Shown: positions 8,233 through 18,809, counted from the first letter of the stretch. The stretch is DNA of 64,000 nucleotides from Alteromonas sp. RKMC-009 (GCF_003584565.2 NZ_CP031010.1:1488001-1552000); one strand, 5' to 3'. A program made the numbers and translations. Notes: generated from the sequence alone by a model not told the origin.

Positions 8233-9369
8233 ATGACATACGATGGGCATAGCTACGCAGCCGCTGCCGGCGAAGCATCCGTACATTTATCTGACTATCA
8301 TTACGCGCATTCTGCACAGGCGGAAAGCAGTAGTGATGATATTGATGTGCTTAAAAAGCAGGCCAGTCGTTTATCTCATTTATTGCAGGTCATGCCTGCC
8401 GGCGTCATCGTCATTGACGGGCAGGGGATTGTGCGTCAGGCGAACGGTCAGGCTAAGTCACTGTTAGGTGAACCCCTCGAGGGCCAGCTCTGGCGAACCA
8501 TCATTGCCCGTTCATTTAAACCCCGTGCGGACGACGGCCATGAAGTGTCATTAATTGACGGCCGCCGGGTAAAGCTATCCATTACACCCCTTGATAACGA
8601 GCCGGGCCAGCTTATTGTTCTGACCGATCTTACCGAAACCCGGCAATTGCAGGCCAGAGTCAGCCACATGCAGCGCTTATCAGCGCTGGGCAAAATGGTG
8701 GCGTCACTGGCGCATCAAATCCGCACGCCGCTTTCTGCTGCGATGTTGTACGCCGCTAATATGAAACGCAAAGGCCTCGGGGAAGCGGCCACAGCCGATT
8801 TTGCCGGCAAACTCACAGACCGTCTGAAAGAACTGGAGAGTCAGGTAAACGATATGCTGCTGTTCGCCAAATCCGGTGAAGATCAGGTCGTGTCCGTACT
8901 GACACCTGCACAACTCGAAGATGCCATTGTTCCTGTTGCAGAAACCATGACCCGTCAGGCCGGCGTGAATTTATCCGTCAGCGGTTTCAGTGCTGACGCC
9001 ACACTTACCGGCAATCTTACAGCCCTGCAGGGAGCGTTACTTAATCTTGTACATAACGCCTGTCAGGTCAGTGAAGCCGGCGGGACGGTCTACGTCAATG
9101 CCGTTTGCAGCGGTGAACACATTGCTGTTTCTGTGATTGATGAGGGGCCGGGTGTTCCGGCAGCTGTGCGCCAGAAAATTTTTGAACCGTTTTTCACTAC
9201 GAAAACCCATGGCACGGGCCTGGGACTGGCGGTAGTGAAATCTGTTGTGAATGCACACAAAGGCCGGCTTGGTGTGACTAATTTAGAGGGACAGGGAGCG
9301 TGCTTCACCATGACGCTGCCTGTTACCCGGACCACTTTATCCCCTGAGAATACAGGAGACCTTGTATGA
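8233..9369 (+). CDS. flrB: Flagellar sensor histidine kinase FlrB/FleS
   Basis: A 378-residue soluble histidine kinase with no membrane segment. It has a PAS-like domain (about 45-140), a dimerisation/phosphoacceptor helix with SLAHQIRTP (His161), and an HATPase domain with N box NLVHNACQ and G boxes DEGPGVP and GTGLGLAVV. It phosphorylates FlrC to switch on middle flagellar genes. I chose the ATG at 8233 (GAGGG 6 bases before) over an in-frame TTG at 8218, which lacks a ribosome site. The stop overlaps the flrC start as ATGA. Confidence 0.93.
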   Translation: MTYDGHSYAAAAGEASVHLSDYHYAHSAQAESSSDDIDVLKKQASRLSHLLQVMPAGVIVIDGQGIVRQANGQAKSLLGEPLEGQLWRTIIARSFKPRADDGHEVSLIDGRRVKLSITPLDNEPGQLIVLTDLTETRQLQARVSHMQRLSALGKMVASLAHQIRTPLSAAMLYAANMKRKGLGEAATADFAGKLTDRLKELESQVNDMLLFAKSGEDQVVSVLTPAQLEDAIVPVAETMTRQAGVNLSVSGFSADATLTGNLTALQGALLNLVHNACQVSEAGGTVYVNAVCSGEHIAVSVIDEGPGVPAAVRQKIFEPFFTTKTHGTGLGLAVVKSVVNAHKGRLGVTNLEGQGACFTMTLPVTRTTLSPENTGDLV

Positions 9370-10712
9370 GCCACTCTACTATTTTGATTGTTGAAGACGA
9401 CGCGGGGTTGCGTGAAGCATTAAATGACACGCTGAAACTGGCTGATTACCGGGTTATTGCTGCGGCTTCTGCAGAAAATGCACTGATTCAGCTGGCTGCG
9501 GAGAAAGTTGATCTCGTCGTCAGTGACATTCAGATGGGTGACATGAACGGTCTGACCCTGCTGAAGAATATCAAAGCCCGCTATCCCCAGTTACCGGTAT
9601 TGCTGATGACGGCGTATGCCACCATTGATGATGCGGTTCAGGCCATGCGTGACGGAGCGACAGATTATCTGTCCAAACCGTTTGCTCCTGAGGTACTGCT
9701 GAATCTGGTCAGCCGCTATGCACCGGCACATAAAATTGAGTCCCGTACGCCCATTGCGGCAGATCCCGGCAGTCTGAGATTGCTGGAGTTGTCACGCAAG
9801 GTTGCCGGTTCTGATGCCACAGTAATGGTGCTGGGGCCAAGCGGTTCCGGTAAAGAAGTGCTGTCCCGTTATATCCACGATCAGTCATCCCGCGCTGCAG
9901 AAGCGTTCGTGGCGATCAACTGCGCGGCCATTCCTGAAAATATGCTGGAAGCCACATTGTTTGGTTATGAAAAAGGTGCCTTTACCGGCGCGGTTCAGGC
10001 ATGTCCCGGCAAATTTGAGCAGGCGCAGAACGGCACTATTCTGCTGGATGAAATTACCGAAATGGACCTGGCTCTGCAGGCGAAATTACTGCGTGTATTA
10101 CAGGAAAAAGAGGTCGAGCGCCTGGGCGGACGCAAAACTATTGCGCTGGATGTCCGGGTCATTGCCACCAGTAACCGGGATTTGCGTCAGGCTGTAGAGG
10201 CGGGGGAGTTCCGCGAAGATTTATATTATCGCCTGAATGTCTTCCCGGTGGTCTGGTTGCCGCTGGCGAAAAGGCCGGGTGATATTGTTCCGCTGGCCGA
10301 ACACCTGATCCAGCGTCATACCGGCGGTCAGCGTGAAAGTACGCTGCGTTTGTCCGGTGCCGCCAGAAACAAGCTGGTTCAGTATGACTGGCCGGGCAAT
10401 GTGCGGGAACTGGAAAATGTTATCCAGCGCGCTTTAATCCTGTGTGACGGTGAAGTTATCGAATCCTCTGATCTGATGATTGATATGGCTGCTACACTGG
10501 CAAGCCATAGTATTCAGGCTGATGAAGTGGTAACCGACGACAGTAAGCTCGGTTCTGAGCTGCGTCATCAGGAACATCAGATAATCCTTGATACCCTGCA
10601 GTTGTGTAAAGGGAAACGTAAGGAAGTGGCTGAAAAGCTTGGTATCAGTCCCCGTACCCTGCGCTACAAACTGGCCAGAATGCGGGAAGAAGGTATCGAC
10701 GTTCCTGCCTGA
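9366..10712 (+). CDS. flrC: Flagellar response regulator FlrC/FleR (sigma-54 activator)
   Basis: A 448-residue NtrC-type regulator. The receiver domain carries the phosphoacceptor Asp54 in VVSDIQMGDMNG. The AAA+ domain has a slightly altered Walker A (GPSGSGKE) and an intact GAFTGA loop (204-209). A Fis-type helix-turn-helix ends the protein (ISPRTLRYKLARM). Phosphorylated by FlrB, it activates sigma-54 promoters of basal-body and hook genes such as the fliE promoter downstream. It overlaps flrB by 4 bases. Confidence 0.95.
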   Translation: MSHSTILIVEDDAGLREALNDTLKLADYRVIAAASAENALIQLAAEKVDLVVSDIQMGDMNGLTLLKNIKARYPQLPVLLMTAYATIDDAVQAMRDGATDYLSKPFAPEVLLNLVSRYAPAHKIESRTPIAADPGSLRLLELSRKVAGSDATVMVLGPSGSGKEVLSRYIHDQSSRAAEAFVAINCAAIPENMLEATLFGYEKGAFTGAVQACPGKFEQAQNGTILLDEITEMDLALQAKLLRVLQEKEVERLGGRKTIALDVRVIATSNRDLRQAVEAGEFREDLYYRLNVFPVVWLPLAKRPGDIVPLAEHLIQRHTGGQRESTLRLSGAARNKLVQYDWPGNVRELENVIQRALILCDGEVIESSDLMIDMAATLASHSIQADEVVTDDSKLGSELRHQEHQIILDTLQLCKGKRKEVAEKLGISPRTLRYKLARMREEGIDVPA

Positions 10713-10767
10713 TTAATATTGCATCAATGCATTCATTGCAAGTGTGTGTTTCACACTAAAGCCTCTT

Positions 10768-10795
10768 GCCACGGCAGCCGCCGTGGCTTTTTTCG
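10768..10795 (+). terminator. Rho-independent terminator after flrBC
   Basis: The stem GCCACGG/CCGTGGC with a six-base loop is followed by six T. A weaker AGTGTG/CACACT hairpin lies just before it (10741-10757). Confidence 0.85.
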
Positions 10796-10866
10796 TTTTT
10801 CTCTCCTGCCTGTGTCATTAATTTGGCATTCTTTCTAACTTGCTGATTAAATTGAAAAATAAAAGT

Positions 10867-10882
10867 TGGTATTGCTTTTGCT
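10867..10882 (+). promoter_or_regulatory. Sigma-54 promoter of the fliE operon
   Basis: TGGTATTGCTTTTGCT has the GG-N10-GC spacing (10868-10881) and a good TTGCT -12 element. It is about 66 bases upstream of fliE. FlrC-dependent use is inferred from the Vibrio hierarchy. Confidence 0.6.
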
Positions 10883-10948
10883 GTTGTCTGTTTAAGAACC
10901 AGTGTCAGACAGCTTTCTGACGATAAGCAATATAATGAGGAGTGGGGT

Positions 10949-11284
10949 ATGGACGTTAAAGCCAACAGTTTGTATCAGGAGATGCAATCAATGATCGGCC
11001 AGACTCGTCTGCAGGCTACAGAGATGCCCGAACAGGCACTCGAAGTAAAAAATGCCTCTGCCAGCGATTTTTCAGCCATGTTGAAACAGGCCGTTGAAGG
11101 TGTGAACAACATGCAGATGGAATCAAAATCAATGCAACAACGCTTTGAGATGGGCGACCCGTCATTAAGTCTTGCCGAAGTCATGCTGACCAAAGAAAAA
11201 GCAGGCATTGCCTTTGAAGCGACCGTTCAGGTACGCAACAAGGTGCTGGAAGCTTATAAAACCATCATGAACATGCCGGTGTAG
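10949..11284 (+). CDS. fliE: Flagellar hook-basal body protein FliE
   Basis: A 111-residue protein with the FliE C-terminal signature (LAEVMLTKEKAGIAFEATVQ, then VRNKVLEAYKTIMNMPV). FliE sits at the junction between the MS ring and the proximal rod and is an early export substrate. It is first in the fliEFGHIJ operon, 14 bases before fliF, behind a sigma-54 promoter. The ATG follows a GAGG ribosome site. Confidence 0.95.
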   Translation: MDVKANSLYQEMQSMIGQTRLQATEMPEQALEVKNASASDFSAMLKQAVEGVNNMQMESKSMQQRFEMGDPSLSLAEVMLTKEKAGIAFEATVQVRNKVLEAYKTIMNMPV

Positions 11285-11298
11285 TGGAGTAGTACGTC

Positions 11299-13002
11299 AT
11301 GGCCGAAGCAACAGGTACTAACCTGACAGTCAGCGACTCAACCGGCGAAACCGGCGGTTCAGACGCGGAGAACAAATCCGGATTCATGGACACGCTGGGC
11401 AGTGCCGACATGGTGCGCCAGATGGCACTGGTCGTTGTACTGGTGATTTGTGTGGCCATCGCCATTTTCATTTTATTGTGGGCACAGGAGCCGGATTTCC
11501 GGCCGCTGGCGAAAATGGAAACCGAAGAGCTTATCGAAACACTGGATTACCTGGATGCCAGTCAAATCGAATACAAGCTGGAAGGTAATACCATATATGT
11601 ACGCAGCGACGAGTTTCAGGATGTGCGCCTGGGAATGACCCGTCAGGGACTTACCCGTGCGGGAGATGCCGGCACCGATATCATCATGCAGGACATGGGA
11701 TTCGGTGTATCTCAACGGGTAGAAATGGAGCGTCTTAAACACGCCCGTGAACAACAGATTGCAGCCACAATCGAAGACATGGCAAGCATTCAGAAAGCCC
11801 GTGTTTTACTGGCTATGCCAAAAGAAAATGTGTTTGCCCGCCGGGAAAAGAAAGCCAGTGCTACCGTTGTGCTTACGGCCAAACGTGGCAAAGTGATTGC
11901 CGGTGAAGAAGTGGATGCGGTGGTGGATATCGTCGCTTCCGCTGTGCAGGGCATGGAGCCGTCACGGGTTACCGTTACAGACAGCAATGGACGTCTGCTG
12001 AATTCCGGTTCGCAGGATTCCATGAGCGCACGGGCGCGGAAAGAATATGAAATCGAGCGTCAGCGTGAACAGGAATATCTGGAGAAAATTGACGCCATTC
12101 TGATCCCTGTTCTCGGGATCGGTAACTACACGGCGCAGGCTGATATTTCCATGGACTTTACGGCTATGGAGCAAACCCAGCGTACATACAATCCGGACCT
12201 TCCTGCTGTACGCAGTGAAATGACGGTAGAATCAAATTCTGTTGGCTCTATCGCCGGCGGTATCCCGGGCGCGCTGAGTAACCAGCCGCCGCTGGAATCT
12301 AATATTCCTGAAAACGCCATCGGACAGGATGGTCAGTCAGCGCCGGTTCCCGGACGCAGCAACCGCGAGTCCACGAAAAACTATGAGCTGGATACCACTA
12401 TCAGCCATACCAAAAAGCAAACCGGTGTGATCAGACGTCTCAGTGTGTCTGTGGCGGTGGATCACGACCGTACCGTTGCGGAAGACGGCAGTGTCACCAC
12501 CGCACCGAAAAGTCAGGAGCAACTGTTAAATATCCGCCGTCTGCTGCAGGGTGGTATAGGGTTCGACGTCGCCCGCGGAGATTCCCTGGAAGTCGTCAGT
12601 GTGCCGTTCACGCGGATGGATGCAGAAGGTGTTGAAGAAGTGCCTTTCTGGGAACGTCCGGAAATCTTACCTATACTTAAACTGGTAGTGGGTGGGTTGA
12701 TCATCATTGTATTGATTATCTTCGTGATAAGACCCATGTTACGTCGTCTTATCAATCCTGATGAATCGAAAGACACCGACGAGTTTGATGCAGATGAAAG
12801 TCTCGACCTGGGTGATGACACTATCAGCATGCTGAGTCAGGATTTCGACGAAGCACAGGTTGGCTTCGCGCCGGACGGCTCACTGATGCTGCCGGATCTG
12901 CATAAAGATGAAGATGTTCTTAAAGCCGTGCGTGCGCTGGTGGCCAATGAGCCGGAGCTGTCTGCACAGGTTGTTAAGGGCTGGTTGACACTGGATGATT
13001 AA
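11299..13002 (+). CDS. fliF: Flagellar MS-ring protein FliF
   Basis: A 567-residue protein of typical FliF length. It has an N-terminal membrane segment (about residues 38-58), periplasmic ring-building domains, a second membrane segment (about 455-477) and a cytoplasmic C-terminal tail rich in acidic residues, where FliG binds. About 26 copies form the MS ring, the platform for the motor and export gate. It lies between fliE and fliG with short gaps. Confidence 0.96.
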   Translation: MAEATGTNLTVSDSTGETGGSDAENKSGFMDTLGSADMVRQMALVVVLVICVAIAIFILLWAQEPDFRPLAKMETEELIETLDYLDASQIEYKLEGNTIYVRSDEFQDVRLGMTRQGLTRAGDAGTDIIMQDMGFGVSQRVEMERLKHAREQQIAATIEDMASIQKARVLLAMPKENVFARREKKASATVVLTAKRGKVIAGEEVDAVVDIVASAVQGMEPSRVTVTDSNGRLLNSGSQDSMSARARKEYEIERQREQEYLEKIDAILIPVLGIGNYTAQADISMDFTAMEQTQRTYNPDLPAVRSEMTVESNSVGSIAGGIPGALSNQPPLESNIPENAIGQDGQSAPVPGRSNRESTKNYELDTTISHTKKQTGVIRRLSVSVAVDHDRTVAEDGSVTTAPKSQEQLLNIRRLLQGGIGFDVARGDSLEVVSVPFTRMDAEGVEEVPFWERPEILPILKLVVGGLIIIVLIIFVIRPMLRRLINPDESKDTDEFDADESLDLGDDTISMLSQDFDEAQVGFAPDGSLMLPDLHKDEDVLKAVRALVANEPELSAQVVKGWLTLDD

Positions 13003-13013
13003 GGTTCAACGTA

Positions 13014-14051
13014 ATGCCTGATGAAATGGCTCAAAGCGAACAAAGTTACGATATCAGTAAGTTAGAAGGGGTGGAGAAAGCCGCTATCCTGTTACTGAGC
13101 TTATCGGAAGAAGATGCCGCGCAAATTTTAAAACACCTGGAGCCGAAGCAAGTGCAGAAGCTCGGTGGTGAGATGGCAAAAATCGAAGACATGACACAGC
13201 CGAAAATTACGGCGGTGCATAAGCATTTCATCGAAGAAATTCAGAATTACAGTACCATCGGATTCCAGAGCCAGGACTTCGTTAAACGGGCGCTGACTGC
13301 GGCATTAGGTGAAGATAAAGCCGCAAACCTGATTGACCAAATCCTCATGGGCAGTGGTGCTAAAGGCCTGGATTCACTCAAATGGATGGATTCCAAACAG
13401 GTTGCCAGCATCATCCGGAACGAGCACCCCCAGATCCAGACTATTGTATTGTCTTACCTTGAGCCGGAGCAAAGTGCCGAGATTTTGTCTCAGTTCCCGG
13501 AAAAAGTGCGTCTCGATTTGTTGATGCGTATTGCCAACCTGGAAGAAGTGCAGCCGGCGGCACTGCAGGAACTGAACGAGATCATGGAGAAACAGTTTGC
13601 CGGTCAGGCTGGTACTCAGGCAGCGAAAATGGGCGGCCTGAAGTCTGCTGCCGATATCATGAACTACCTCGATACCTCCATTGAAGGTCAGTTGATGGAT
13701 GCTATCCGTGAGCAGGATGAGGAAATGAGCCAGCAGATCCAGGATCTGATGTTCGTCTTCGATAATCTGATTGACGTGGATGAGAGAGGTATTCAGGCCA
13801 TCCTCCGCGAGGTTAATCAGGATTCACTGCTCAAAGCGATTAAAGGTGCTGACGAAGAGCTTAAAAACAAAATCACCGGTAACATGTCCAAACGTGCTGC
13901 TGAAATGCTGCTGGATGATCTCGAAGCACTGGGGCCGGTTCGCTTGTCTGAAGTGGAAACTGCGCAAAAAGAAATTCTGTCTGTTGCCAGACGTCTGGCT
14001 GACTCCGGTGAAATTATGCTGGGCGGCGGCGGTGGCGAAGAATTCCTGTGA
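13014..14051 (+). CDS. fliG: Flagellar motor switch protein FliG
   Basis: A 345-residue rotor protein with N, middle and C domains. The middle-domain EHPQ motif (RNEHPQIQT) and the charged C-terminal torque helix region (residues about 280-310, with alternating Lys/Asp/Glu/Arg) are present. It couples the stator to the MS ring and binds FliM. The next in-frame ATG, 12 bases downstream, is a possible alternative start. It is tightly packed in the operon. Confidence 0.96.
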   Translation: MPDEMAQSEQSYDISKLEGVEKAAILLLSLSEEDAAQILKHLEPKQVQKLGGEMAKIEDMTQPKITAVHKHFIEEIQNYSTIGFQSQDFVKRALTAALGEDKAANLIDQILMGSGAKGLDSLKWMDSKQVASIIRNEHPQIQTIVLSYLEPEQSAEILSQFPEKVRLDLLMRIANLEEVQPAALQELNEIMEKQFAGQAGTQAAKMGGLKSAADIMNYLDTSIEGQLMDAIREQDEEMSQQIQDLMFVFDNLIDVDERGIQAILREVNQDSLLKAIKGADEELKNKITGNMSKRAAEMLLDDLEALGPVRLSEVETAQKEILSVARRLADSGEIMLGGGGGEEFL

Positions 14052-14085
14052 TAAGTGCTTGTGCAGTTAACGGGTGCCAGATTGT

Positions 14086-14868
14086 ATGAATGATAATTCA
14101 ACACCAGATGACGAATTTAACGAGGCTAAATCCTGGGATTTGCCGTTTTTGTCTGACGAAAAATCAACGCAGGATTTACAACGCACAAATGCGCTGAATC
14201 GCCGCAGCGACTGGAAATATGAACCTCCGGAGCCGGAAGAAGAAGAGATCCTGCCTCCTACTGCTGAAGAAATTGAAGCCATCCGTCAGTCAGCCCATGA
14301 TGAGGGCTACAACGAAGGCAAGCAGACCGGCTTTGAGGAAGGCAAAGCGCAGGGATATACCGAAGGCAAAGAGCAGGGCCATGGTGAAGGTCTGGAGGCC
14401 GGCAAAGCCGAAGGTCTGGAGGCCGCTCAGGCTGAAATAGATGCACTGGCTGCAAACTGGACATCTCTTGCAGATAATCTCACTGCGCCGTTATCGCAGG
14501 TAAATGATGATACCCGCAAACAACTGGTCAGGCTGGCTGTATCACTGGCAAGGGCAGTGATCCGCACCGAAGTGAAAACCGGTGAAGACGCTATTTTGCA
14601 GGCGCTGGCAGAAGGATTAAAAGCCCTGCCGGTGAACGAAACCCATTATCACATCACCATGCACCCCGACGACATACAACTGGTCACAGAGCATTACGGA
14701 AAAGACGTAGTGGAACAGAAAGGCTGGCAGTTTATTGAATCACCGGCAATGTCCCGTGGCGGCTGCGATATTACCACCCAACAGAATGCTGTTGATGTGT
14801 CTGTAGAGCGCCGCTGCAAAGACATACTTAACAAATTCCTCCTCGACCGGGGGCTTTCAGATGACTAG
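14086..14868 (+). CDS. fliH: Flagellar export ATPase regulator FliH
   Basis: A 260-residue protein that binds FliI and anchors it to the export apparatus. The N-terminal part is acidic. A glycine repeat of the GxxxG/AxxxG type (residues about 68-107, such as [15 protein letters not shown]) is a hallmark of FliH and forms a helical stalk. The C-terminal domain resembles ATP synthase subunit E/delta. I chose the ATG at 14086; an in-frame GTG at 14074 would add four residues. Its end overlaps fliI by 8 bases. Confidence 0.93.
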   Translation: MNDNSTPDDEFNEAKSWDLPFLSDEKSTQDLQRTNALNRRSDWKYEPPEPEEEEILPPTAEEIEAIRQSAHDEGYNEGKQTGFEEGKAQGYTEGKEQGHGEGLEAGKAEGLEAAQAEIDALAANWTSLADNLTAPLSQVNDDTRKQLVRLAVSLARAVIRTEVKTGEDAILQALAEGLKALPVNETHYHITMHPDDIQLVTEHYGKDVVEQKGWQFIESPAMSRGGCDITTQQNAVDVSVERRCKDILNKFLLDRGLSDD

Positions 14869-16195
14869 TCCCTGGGGCAGTTATTTTGAAGATCTTGTCG
14901 ACCAGATCCCCCAGCCTCCCGTGGTTGCCGCCGGAAAACTGGTTCGTGGTATTGGTCTCACCCTGGAAGCCGTCGGCTGTCAGCTGCCTGTTGGCAGTCA
15001 GTGTATGGTGCAGACCATTGAAGGGGAAATTGAAGCTGAAGTCGTCGGTTTCGGCGACGATATTACTTATCTTATGCCCACTGAAGCGGTGCGCGGGATT
15101 GTACCCGGCTCAAGGGTGTTGCCGTTAAACCGTGAAAGTGGTCTGGCTGTGGGTATGGGTCTGCTCGGTCGTGTGGTCGACGGTAATGGTCAGCCTCTTG
15201 ATGGATTAGGACCGGTAAAAACCGACACCCGCGTGCCCACCACCAAACCACCCATCAACCCGCTGACACGCCGGCCAATCTCTGAACCTATGGATGTGGG
15301 TGTACGTGCAATTAACGCATTGAACACAGTCGGCGTAGGGCAGCGGATGGGACTCTTTGCCGGATCCGGTGTGGGTAAATCAGTGTTGCTGGGCATGATG
15401 ACCCGTGGCTGTGAAGCTGATGTGGTGGTCGTGGGTCTTGTGGGAGAACGGGGCCGTGAGGTTAAAGAGTTTATCCACGATATCCTTACTGAAGAGGAAC
15501 GTCAGCGCGCCGTGGTTGTGGCTGCACCGGCAGACACTTCACCGTTAATGCGCCTGAAAGGCTGTGAAACAGCCGTGACGATTGCTGAGTATTTCCGCGA
15601 CCAGGGCATGAACGTATTGCTGCTGATTGATTCTCTGACCCGTTATGCCATGGCGCAACGGGAAATCGCGCTCGCCGTAGGCGAACCCCCGGCAACTAAA
15701 GGCTATCCGCCCTCTGTGTTTGCACGCTTACCGGCACTGGTTGAGCGTGCCGGTAATGGCAGTGCCGGTCAGGGCTCAATCACTGCTTTCTATACAGTTT
15801 TAACCGAAGGCGATGATTTACAGGATCCCATTGCCGATGCGGCAAGGGCTATTCTTGACGGTCACGTGGTGTTGTCACGTACGCTGGCAGACAGTGGCCA
15901 CTATCCGGCAATTGATATTGAAGTGTCTATCAGCCGGGTGATGCCTATGGTGACCAGTGACGAGCATTTACAGCAGGCGCGGCGTATTCGTCAGGTGTAT
16001 TCCACGTATAAGCAAAACCGCGATCTTATTTCTATCGGTGCCTATGCGAAAGGCTCTGATCCCCGTATTGATCTCGCTATCCGTGCGGAACCGGCTATTA
16101 ATGCATTCCTGCAGCAAGGCATGAAAAACGTTCTGCCCTATGATGAGTGTCTGCAGGGCATGTCGGCACTGGCCGGCGGGTTAGGTAAAGGATAA
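14861..16195 (+). CDS. fliI: Flagellum-specific ATPase FliI
   Basis: A 444-residue ATPase of the F1-beta type. The Walker A is GSGVGKS (168-174) and the Walker B region reads [17 protein letters not shown]. It forms a hexamer under the export gate and unfolds or unloads substrates with FliH and FliJ. Translational coupling to fliH through an 8-base overlap fits complex assembly. Confidence 0.97.
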   Translation: MTSPWGSYFEDLVDQIPQPPVVAAGKLVRGIGLTLEAVGCQLPVGSQCMVQTIEGEIEAEVVGFGDDITYLMPTEAVRGIVPGSRVLPLNRESGLAVGMGLLGRVVDGNGQPLDGLGPVKTDTRVPTTKPPINPLTRRPISEPMDVGVRAINALNTVGVGQRMGLFAGSGVGKSVLLGMMTRGCEADVVVVGLVGERGREVKEFIHDILTEEERQRAVVVAAPADTSPLMRLKGCETAVTIAEYFRDQGMNVLLLIDSLTRYAMAQREIALAVGEPPATKGYPPSVFARLPALVERAGNGSAGQGSITAFYTVLTEGDDLQDPIADAARAILDGHVVLSRTLADSGHYPAIDIEVSISRVMPMVTSDEHLQQARRIRQVYSTYKQNRDLISIGAYAKGSDPRIDLAIRAEPAINAFLQQGMKNVLPYDECLQGMSALAGGLGKG

Positions 16196-16200
16196 CGTCA

Positions 16201-16650
16201 ATGAGTCAGCTTGCACTGGTTGCAAAATTCGAACTGGAAAAAGAGCAGAAAGCTGCGCAGCAGTTTCAGCTTGCTCAACAGCACGTTACTCAACAGCGTC
16301 AAAAACTCAGCAATTTGCAACAGTACCGTCTTGATTATGTCCGGCAAATACAGGCAACCGGTAAAGGTGGTGTGGCGGCGAAAGCTTACCATCAGCATTT
16401 GTCGTTTGTCGGGAAGCTGGATAAAGCCTGTCAGCAGCAAATGAATGTGATTTCTCAGGCATCACTGGTCGCTGAGCAGCGTAAAAGGGCTTGGCTGGAG
16501 CAGCAAAAGCGCCGTAAAGCGGTGGATATGCTCATTGACAAAAAAGCACAGGAAGCACAGCGTATTGAAGCCCGCCGCGAACAGCAAATGCTTGATGAAT
16601 ATGCCTCGCAGAAATTCTTCAGAAATCAATTAACTAAATCTCCATTCTAA
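16201..16650 (+). CDS. fliJ: Flagellar export chaperone FliJ
   Basis: A 149-residue, almost entirely helical coiled-coil protein rich in Gln, Lys and Glu, of normal FliJ size. FliJ resembles the ATP synthase gamma stalk, links FliI to FlhA and escorts chaperones. Identity rests on position right after fliI and on composition, because the family is weakly conserved. It closes the fliE-fliJ run; a new promoter appears to follow. Confidence 0.9.
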   Translation: MSQLALVAKFELEKEQKAAQQFQLAQQHVTQQRQKLSNLQQYRLDYVRQIQATGKGGVAAKAYHQHLSFVGKLDKACQQQMNVISQASLVAEQRKRAWLEQQKRRKAVDMLIDKKAQEAQRIEARREQQMLDEYASQKFFRNQLTKSPF

Positions 16651-16731
16651 CTACCTGTGCCCCTGTTGCGGTATGAACAAATCCGGCGGTGCCGTAATTA
16701 ATGTCTTCTTTAACGTCTGAAACCGGCGACC

Positions 16732-16747
16732 TGGAACAGGTTTTGCG
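16732..16747 (+). promoter_or_regulatory. Possible sigma-54 promoter of fliK
   Basis: TGGAACAGGTTTTGCG keeps GG-N10-GC (16733-16746) and the TTGC -12 core. It lies about 87 bases upstream of fliK in a 182-base gap that holds no gene. Confidence 0.45.
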
Positions 16748-16832
16748 TAGTTGTTAACGTGAAAGTAACTAACCCGCAAATACCACTGTTTTTTGACAGA
16801 AATACGGGGTTTCCGGGAAGAGGATTAAGATT

Positions 16833-18809
16833 ATGATGCAACAAGTTGCCACTCAGCGTTCAGAAATTGCCGCTTTGCCGATAGATATCGATACATCCGC
16901 CGGTGTATCGACGTCTGACGGACAGCAACAGGCCTTTGCTGATGTGTTTAACCGCGCTGCCACACCGGCAGAGCAGGCAAGAAAATCCTCTTCTGCCAGT
17001 CAGCGTCCTGATAATACTACAGATGCCAAATCCGTGGACAATAAACGCAGTGTCTCCTCCCGTGATTCACAAACAAGCCGTGAGCCCATGGAACGGAATA
17101 AAAACCATGTGGCAGACGAACACAAAGTGACTGAATCTGCGCAAACTGCCGCAAAACAATCTGCTAAAGAAAAGGCAGACGTTGAGAAAAGTAATGCATC
17201 TGAAAACGGTGACGCAAATGCCGCAGTAGCAGCAGAGGCTGAGTCAGAAACAAACGCGGAAATCGCCGCTTCTGCAGATACGCAGAGTGCCACTGACGAA
17301 GCCGGTGATGCCACAGACTGGCTGTCTTTTGTTGATGCCGTGCGGCGTCTGAACGAAGGTGAACTTAACACCGGTGCACAGGTAGAAGGTGATGTCACTC
17401 TGGCTACCAGTGTTGAAGCGTTGCCGGAGGAACTGCACCTTGACGCATTGATCAGCGGCGAAGAACTGTTTGCCGGTAATGGCAGTGATGAGCTTGAAGC
17501 GCTGATCGCCGGCTTAAAAGAGGCGCAAAAAACGCAATCCGGAACGGGTGAAAGTAATGAAATTGACGGCAATGAGTCATTACAGGCCCTTGCTGAAGCC
17601 CTTAACGAAGCTGTGAACGCGCTGATTGCCGCACAGGAAGAGGAAAGCACTGCCGCCGGGGATGCAGAAATCTCAGATGAAGAGGCAATGAAGCTGGCTG
17701 CCGCCATGATTGCTGCTATGAATAAGGCGTCAGGCAAAGATGTGAACAAAGCGGCCTCAGAGACTACTGAAAATGCCGGCTTGACTGAAAGTGAACTGGA
17801 AGCAGAAGCTGCCTTGCTGGTTTCTCTGATGAAAGCAGAAATGAGCGGCGAATCCGGTGCGGATAATCAACAAAGCGGGAAAGAACAGCAAACACTGAAC
17901 AGTAGTGCATCTGCAAATGCTGAAGCGGGCATTGTCGCACAAAGTACAGCCGGCGAGTTTGCCAAAATACTGGCGTCATCATCAGAAGAATCACAGACAC
18001 TGGTGACAGATAACCTGGCTGATAAGGTGGTGGCTATGTTGCCCGATAACGCCAGTGAAGGTCAGAAAGCAGAAGTAAAACAAGGCGTCATCGATGCTGT
18101 TAAGCAGTTTCAGGCTCAGTTGCAAAGCGGCAGTGAACAACAATCAGCGCTGGAAGCGATGATTGCCGGTGCCATTGAAGAAGCGGACGTTGCGCCGGTG
18201 GAGAATCTTGAGGTCATGCTGCAAACTGAAATGAGACAACTCACTGCCATTACGGGGACCGCTTCGCAACTGGCGCAGGGCACCACAGTGACAGCTCTGG
18301 CATCACTTCATTCGGGCTCAGATACTACCGTAGCTGATATTCAGCAGGCCCGCACAGAACGCTCAGCCGCTCAACAGGCCGCTGATGCAGACAAGCCGGT
18401 GAATATTCATCAACCGGAAGGTCAGCAGCAACTGGCTGAGAAGGTACGCTGGATGGTCAATGCCAGAAATTCCATGGCGGAAATCCGCCTCGATCCGCCG
18501 GAATTGGGTAGCATGCAGGTGCGGGTAAATGTATCCGGTGACGCCGCGACGGTAAACTTTGTCGTACAGTCAGCGCAGGCCAGAGATGCTCTGGCTCAGG
18601 CCGAGCCGCGCCTGCGTGAAATGCTGGCAGAGCAGGGAATTAATCTGGGTGAATCTTTTGTCAGTCAGCAACAACAGGGTGGCAACGGTGAAGGCAGTCA
18701 GCATGGGGGCGGAAATGGCCAGCTTGCACAGGAAGCCGGCGAAGACACACAAGTAACAGAACAATCGCTTACCCGCCAGGCACAGGGCGGAATTGATGAC
18801 TATGCTTAA
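16833..18809 (+). CDS. fliK: Flagellar hook-length control protein FliK
   Basis: A 658-residue, low-complexity, Ala/Glu/Ser-rich acidic protein that ends in the conserved FliK C-terminal domain (IRLDPPELGSMQVRVNVSGD, residues about 550-570, then a Gln-rich tail). FliK is exported and acts as a molecular ruler. Its C-terminal domain interacts with FlhB to switch export from hook to filament. It is longer than the enteric protein (about 400 residues), and the extra length is in the unstructured N-terminal ruler part. AGAGGA precedes the ATG. Confidence 0.92.
   Translation: MMQQVATQRSEIAALPIDIDTSAGVSTSDGQQQAFADVFNRAATPAEQARKSSSASQRPDNTTDAKSVDNKRSVSSRDSQTSREPMERNKNHVADEHKVTESAQTAAKQSAKEKADVEKSNASENGDANAAVAAEAESETNAEIAASADTQSATDEAGDATDWLSFVDAVRRLNEGELNTGAQVEGDVTLATSVEALPEELHLDALISGEELFAGNGSDELEALIAGLKEAQKTQSGTGESNEIDGNESLQALAEALNEAVNALIAAQEEESTAAGDAEISDEEAMKLAAAMIAAMNKASGKDVNKAASETTENAGLTESELEAEAALLVSLMKAEMSGESGADNQQSGKEQQTLNSSASANAEAGIVAQSTAGEFAKILASSSEESQTLVTDNLADKVVAMLPDNASEGQKAEVKQGVIDAVKQFQAQLQSGSEQQSALEAMIAGAIEEADVAPVENLEVMLQTEMRQLTAITGTASQLAQGTTVTALASLHSGSDTTVADIQQARTERSAAQQAADADKPVNIHQPEGQQQLAEKVRWMVNARNSMAEIRLDPPELGSMQVRVNVSGDAATVNFVVQSAQARDALAQAEPRLREMLAEQGINLGESFVSQQQQGGNGEGSQHGGGNGQLAQEAGEDTQVTEQSLTRQAQGGIDDYA

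Noticed and set aside
17000..17749. Long minus-strand open frame (249 codons) inside fliK
   Set aside because: It is Ser/Ala-rich low-complexity sequence produced by the biased composition of fliK on the other strand. It has no recognisable domain and no ribosome site.
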